Assembly: GCA_029212365.1 (NCBI GenBank)
Contig: JARGOC010000022.1
Coordinates: 1-55,698 of the forward strand
Length of the DNA stretch: 55,698 bases
From: Roseovarius sp.
GTDB lineage: Bacteria; Pseudomonadota; Alphaproteobacteria; Rhodobacterales; Rhodobacteraceae
Direction of reading: 5' to 3'
This document shows, piece by piece, positions 52,096-55,698 of the stretch (position 1 is its first letter; every line of letters begins with the position of its first letter). A program made the translations under genes and the position numbers. Under the pieces are notes generated by a model, which worked only from the letters and a program-made list of their open reading frames with translations, ran no database searches and was not told the origin of the DNA.

Positions 52096-52869
52096 GTGAG
52101 CGATCCGTTTACCGTCATCTCAACTCAGTCAGGCGACATTCGCCCGACCGAGTTGATGGTGTTTGGCGAGCGGAATTCCGGCACCAATCTGGCGCATGAG
52201 CTGCTCAGGCGGAACATCCCTGCCTTTGCAAACAGTCCCGGTGACCGGATTGGCAAATACGGCTTTCGCTATGGTTGGAAACATGGGTTTCCACAGATGC
52301 TGGCCGCGCCCGATACTACGTTGGCCATCGGCATTTTCCGACATCCTGAAACCTGGATTCAATCCATGCACGCCCGGCCATGGCACGCCGTGCCCGCCTT
52401 GCGCGATCTGCCGTTTGAGCAGTTTATTCAGGCCGAGTGGCAATCGCGTGTCGATGAAAGGAACTTTGGCGTTCAGGATGGTGATGCGCGTGCCCTGGCC
52501 GAACTGCATTGGGACCGCCACCCGTTGACGGGCCAAAGGTTTGAAAACATTATGGCCTTGCGCGTTGCCAAATCCACTGGATTTTTATCGCTGCCGGTGC
52601 GTTTTACCAATTGCCTGTTGGTGCAATTTGAAGCGGTGCAAAACAATCCCGAAAGGTTTGTGTCCTATGTGGCCCACACCTTTGGGTTGCCAACGAAAGC
52701 TGCGTTCCAAACGGTGGAGGAGCGCCGGGGCAAACCCTCGGACGGGCCGTTCACATCTCAGATACGCCCTGCGTTATCGCCTGAGGATCGAAGCTTTGTT
52801 TGGTCGCAAATCGACAGGGTGCAAGAAGCCGCATTGGGGTATGCACCGCTACCCACAACGCTGGGCTAA
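52096..52869 (+). CDS. Sulfotransferase-like P-loop protein
   Basis: Protein of 257 aa starting GTG one base after sdhB. MVFGERNSGTNLAHELL near residue 21 fits the 5'-PSB loop of sulfotransferases, and IGIFRHPETWIQSMH resembles their 3'-phosphate-binding region. The acceptor is unknown. It is not a usual member of sdh operons; tight spacing nevertheless suggests cotranscription. Confidence 0.65.
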   Translation: MSDPFTVISTQSGDIRPTELMVFGERNSGTNLAHELLRRNIPAFANSPGDRIGKYGFRYGWKHGFPQMLAAPDTTLAIGIFRHPETWIQSMHARPWHAVPALRDLPFEQFIQAEWQSRVDERNFGVQDGDARALAELHWDRHPLTGQRFENIMALRVAKSTGFLSLPVRFTNCLLVQFEAVQNNPERFVSYVAHTFGLPTKAAFQTVEERRGKPSDGPFTSQIRPALSPEDRSFVWSQIDRVQEAALGYAPLPTTLG

Positions 52870-53043
52870 CCGGGCCATCAATAGCGAGGTGTAGGCCACA
52901 ATCAGCGCCGCAAGCGCGTGGTATCTCAGGAACCAAATCTGACCTGCAACAGGTTCAATTTCCGCTGAATCAATGAATTTGCGCAAAAACTGCACAACTT
53001 GCGCGGCAATCCATGCACATGCGCCTGCAAAAACCTTCAGCAT
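52849..53043 (-). CDS. Possible small membrane protein
   Basis: 64-aa reading frame (MLKVFAGACAWIAAQVVQF to LLMARLAQRCG) with two hydrophobic stretches. Its 3' end overlaps the sulfotransferase-like gene by 21 bases and it is divergent from creD. No Shine-Dalgarno is clear and no family is recognised, so it could be a chance ORF. Confidence 0.4.
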   Translation of the reverse strand: MLKVFAGACAWIAAQVVQFLRKFIDSAEIEPVAGQIWFLRYHALAALIVAYTSLLMARLAQRCG

Positions 53044-53069
53044 AGAGGCTGTGAAAAGGAATTTGCCCC

Positions 53070-54494
53070 ATGCTGAAATCACTTGGTTTACGTTTTATTA
53101 TCGTGGGGTTGCTGATCCTGCTGATGTTCATCCCTGTTTTGTTTGTGGGTGATATTATTGATGCGCGCGCGGATTATAACCGCTCTACCCGTACGAATGT
53201 GGGCAATGAATGGGGCGGGCGGCAATCACTGTCTGGCCCGGTTTTGATCATCCCGGTCGAAGAAACCGTGGTGGTGCGCGAAAAGCGCGAGGTGCTGGAC
53301 CCTGACACCGGCATTCAAAAACTGGATGGCAACGACAAGCCGATCTTTCGTTATGTGAATGTGCAAAAGGTGCTGCGCCGTGCGCCGGTCTATCTGTATC
53401 CGGGCGCGTTTGAGGCCAATATTGATACGCACACCCAAGAACGCCACCGTGGTATCTTTACCGTGCCGGTCTATTCGGCCGAGGCGGAACTGAACTTTGA
53501 TTTCCCGACTGAAACAGCATCCGATGCCTTGGTGAACGATGAGGTACTGCTTTGGGATGCGGCAGAGCTACATGTCTCGGTCACCTCCAACCGGGCCTTG
53601 CGCGGGGCCGCCAAATTGCAGGCCGCTGGCACCGAGTTGCAAATGGAGCCACGCGCGCTGAACGACAACCGCATTGGTGGGGTCCGGGCCCGTACGGGTG
53701 ATCCGCGTCAACATGACGCCTACACGTTAACGCTCGATTTCAATGGGGCTGAAACGCTGTCGATCGCGCCTGTGGGCCGTGATAGCTCGATCAGCTATAC
53801 TTCGGACTGGCCGCATCCCAGTTTTTATGGAGCGTTCCTGCCCGATGGCCATGACATCACTGATGCTGGGTTCAAGGCCAGCTGGTCAATCCCGCATCTG
53901 GCGCGCCCCTTGCCGCAACTGTCGCGTGAGGATCAGGATTATGTTGCACGCCAATCCACCAGCTTTGGGGTGGAACTGTATCAACCCAATGATTTTTATC
54001 AAAAATCCTACCGCGCGGCGCGGTATGGTATCTTGTTTATTGGTCTTAGCTTTCTGACGATTTTCCTGATCGAAGGTCAGGCGAAACGCCCCACACACCC
54101 AGTGCAATACATCCTTGTTGGCCTTGTGCAGTCCACCTTCTTTCTCTTGATGCTGGCCTTGGCCGAGCAAATGGGATTTGGCATGGCTTACCTGATTTCT
54201 GCTGGGGCCACGGTGTCACTGATCACCGCTTTTGGGGCCATGGCGCTGAAGTTGGGCAAACGGGCTTTGGTCCTGGGCCTGTTGCTGACGGTGCTTTACG
54301 GCGTGCTCTATCTGATCCTGCGGTCGGCTGATTATGCCCTGTTGGCTGGGTCGCTCCTGACCTTCGGCGCCATTGCCGGTACGATGTTCGCCACGCGGAA
54401 CGAAAATTGGTACGGCGCGCCAAAAGACCCGTCAAAGCGCCGTGGCTGGTTTGCCCGTCCGGCACCAACGCCTAGCCCTGCGCCTGAAGGCTGA
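53070..54494 (+). CDS. creD: CreD family inner-membrane protein
   Basis: Protein of 474 aa with an N-terminal helix (about 8-28), a large periplasmic domain (about 30-320, including LSGPVLIIPVEE and a SWSIPHLARPLPQ segment), and five C-terminal helices (about 325-445) with the FLIEGQAKRPTHPVQYILVG and LALAEQMGFGMAYL motif. CreD affects envelope integrity and beta-lactam/colicin response in gammaproteobacteria; the mechanism is unclear. No creBC regulators are nearby. Confidence 0.9.
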   Translation: MLKSLGLRFIIVGLLILLMFIPVLFVGDIIDARADYNRSTRTNVGNEWGGRQSLSGPVLIIPVEETVVVREKREVLDPDTGIQKLDGNDKPIFRYVNVQKVLRRAPVYLYPGAFEANIDTHTQERHRGIFTVPVYSAEAELNFDFPTETASDALVNDEVLLWDAAELHVSVTSNRALRGAAKLQAAGTELQMEPRALNDNRIGGVRARTGDPRQHDAYTLTLDFNGAETLSIAPVGRDSSISYTSDWPHPSFYGAFLPDGHDITDAGFKASWSIPHLARPLPQLSREDQDYVARQSTSFGVELYQPNDFYQKSYRAARYGILFIGLSFLTIFLIEGQAKRPTHPVQYILVGLVQSTFFLLMLALAEQMGFGMAYLISAGATVSLITAFGAMALKLGKRALVLGLLLTVLYGVLYLILRSADYALLAGSLLTFGAIAGTMFATRNENWYGAPKDPSKRRGWFARPAPTPSPAPEG

Positions 54495-54503
54495 CATCAC
54501 GCG

Positions 54504-54555
54504 CCCCTTCGCCCATTTCAAATGGTCTGATCAACACAGATCAACGGCGAAGGGG
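54504..54555. terminator. 10-bp inverted repeat between creD and the DUF1989 gene
   Basis: CCCCTTCGCC (54504-54513) pairs perfectly with GGCGAAGGGG (54546-54555). The 32-base interior contains the palindrome CCATTT-C-AAATGG and a GATCAAC direct repeat. No T-run follows, so it may be a terminator, a repeat element or an RNA structure. Confidence 0.45.
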
Positions 54556-54682
54556 ACACCTGATAAGCACGCAGATGTGATCATCACTGGCGTGGGGGCG
54601 TATGCCTGGTGGTGCGCGCTTTACTTTGCTCCTGCAAAGGGTTTGCTTGAACGCAGACTTACATTGTTCCCCCGAGGCCCAA

Positions 54683-55525
54683 ATGACCCAACCCGCTGAT
54701 GCAGATGCCCGACGCGCCGTCAAACCGGTGATTTGTTATCCGAATGAGACATTGCCGCTGCCTGATCTGGCGCTGTACCGGCGCGCCTTTGGGACAGCCC
54801 GCAAAACCAGCGAGGTTCTGGTGCCCCCGCGCGAAGCTGCTTGTTTTCACGTTCCCGCCGGGCATTTCTTTCGTATTTCATCGGTTGATGGGCCGCAGGT
54901 GGGCGATCTGAACCTGTGGAATGCCGCCGACCTGAGCGAGCGGTTTTATTCGGGCAAGTCACGCGCATTGCACGGCACCCATCTGACAGTGGGCGAGCGG
55001 ATGTGGTCGTCGTTCCCCACATTGCGCCCGATGGCGACAATTGTTGAGGATACGCTGGGCTGGTATGGGATGGACGCTTATGGGGGGGCAGTGCATGACG
55101 TGATTGGCACGCGCTGTGATCCTTATACCGGCAATTTGTTGTCCGGGGCACAGTATCATCATTGCTGTCATTCCAATCTGATCCGCGCGCTGGCTGATGA
55201 AACCGGGATGAGTATGGCCGAGGCCGAGCCACATGTGCATGACGTGCTGAATGTATTCATGTGCACCGGCTTTACCCGCGATACCGGGCAGTATTTCATG
55301 AAGGCCAGCCCGGTGCGGCCGGGTGATCATCTTGATTTCTTTGCTGAAATTGATCTGCTTGGCGCGCTCAGTGCTTGCCCCGGAGGGGATTGCTCGTCCG
55401 AGCATACATCGGATGTGGCAGCCTGTTACCCGCTGCTGGTTGAGGTGTTTGCGCCCTCAGAAGGGGCGTTGGAGGGTTGGGAAAGCCTTGCGGTGAATGG
55501 CTATGATCGCACGCATGGGCGGTGA
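54683..55525 (+). CDS. DUF1989 (urea carboxylase-associated family) protein
   Basis: Protein of 280 aa, DUF1989 family. Possible metal/thiol residues are in YHHCCHSN and in CPGGDCSSEHTSD; the middle contains VGDLNLWNAAD and HGTHLTVGERMWSSFP. Relatives accompany urea carboxylase/allophanate hydrolase in urea and amide breakdown, but no urea gene is here. ATG 54683 is used because homologous sequence starts near it. It is the last gene in the window. Confidence 0.8.
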   Translation: MTQPADADARRAVKPVICYPNETLPLPDLALYRRAFGTARKTSEVLVPPREAACFHVPAGHFFRISSVDGPQVGDLNLWNAADLSERFYSGKSRALHGTHLTVGERMWSSFPTLRPMATIVEDTLGWYGMDAYGGAVHDVIGTRCDPYTGNLLSGAQYHHCCHSNLIRALADETGMSMAEAEPHVHDVLNVFMCTGFTRDTGQYFMKASPVRPGDHLDFFAEIDLLGALSACPGGDCSSEHTSDVAACYPLLVEVFAPSEGALEGWESLAVNGYDRTHGR

Positions 55526-55572
55526 CATCGTAATTCGCAACATATGAACACCCGGGCCAGCGGCAGCCCCTA

Positions 55573-55698
55573 GGGGGGGGGGGGCGGTTGCCCCGGGGCC
55601 GGGGGGTGGGCGGCGTGCCCCGGCGCCCCCACCACCCGCCCGCGGGGGGCCGGCCGCCGCCGCTCGGCGGCCCCCGGGGGCCCGGGGGGGCCCGGCCC
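55573..55698. other. Extreme G/C homopolymer tail, probable artefact
   Basis: From the first run of G the last 126 bases contain only about seven A/T and are built of G and C runs, unlike the rest of the window. No coding frame or structure is credible. This is the pattern of low-quality read ends or misassembly at a contig edge. Confidence 0.75.

Overview
The window looks like chromosomal DNA of a marine Roseobacter-type alphaproteobacterium (Rhodobacterales). The reasons are gene content and order: mcl2-nnrU-DUF1737-mch and ccr/PlsB-like/ecm of the ethylmalonyl-CoA (EMC) pathway, a petABC bc1 operon, a luxR-luxI quorum-sensing pair preceded by a small conserved-looking ORF, the LppC // rsmI-yraN-gshB block, and an sdhCDAB operon split by two small lipoprotein genes. 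I see no rRNA, tRNA, CRISPR array, phage or insertion sequence. The last ~125 bases are almost pure G/C homopolymer and look like an assembly or sequencing artefact.

Layout. 0.1-2.8 kb: EMC genes mcl2 and mch with two small passengers. 3.0-5.1 kb: a universal stress protein, then nfu-tsaB-rimI behind a candidate iron-responsive (Irr) box. 5.3-10.9 kb: a BMP-type nucleoside ABC importer interrupted by a deleted LysE copy and an intact LysE copy. 11.0-12.7 kb: a TauE/SafE exporter and its TIGR02186 partner. 13.1-15.9 kb: petABC on the minus strand. 16.1-20.2 kb: an LpxQ-like outer-membrane barrel, then AraC, an MBL hydrolase and two small membrane proteins. 20.2-23.7 kb: a minus-strand run helicase-SDR-PaiB-GST. 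23.9-25.6 kb: quorum sensing. 25.8-30.8 kb: ccr, a PlsB-like acyltransferase and ecm. 30.8-32.3 kb: a membrane-anchored collagen-like protein and a DUF4168 protein. 32.5-33.7 kb: GNAT and deoD. 33.8-46.6 kb: housekeeping genes (glnD, lppC, rsmI, yraN, gshB, an esterase, comM, murJ, a rhomboid-like protein, trpS, a VOC protein). 46.7-52.1 kb: a branched-chain aminotransferase and the sdh operon. 52.1-55.5 kb: a sulfotransferase-like protein, creD and a DUF1989 protein.

How it fits together. ccr, ecm, mch and mcl2 are four enzymes of acetyl-CoA assimilation without isocitrate lyase; the pathway yields succinate, which enters the sdh/petABC respiratory chain also present here. The BMP importer and DeoD can be linked as nucleoside uptake and phosphorolysis. 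The most interesting regulatory observation is an identical 16-base element upstream of mcl2 and ccr, with a degenerate palindromic relative upstream of ecm. Other candidates are a doubled palindrome upstream of sdhC, CtrA-like sites upstream of the quorum-sensing module and comM, and an Irr-type box before nfu. I did not find a clearly new defence or biosynthetic system. The least ordinary proteins are the collagen-stalk protein and a rhomboid homologue lacking all catalytic residues.
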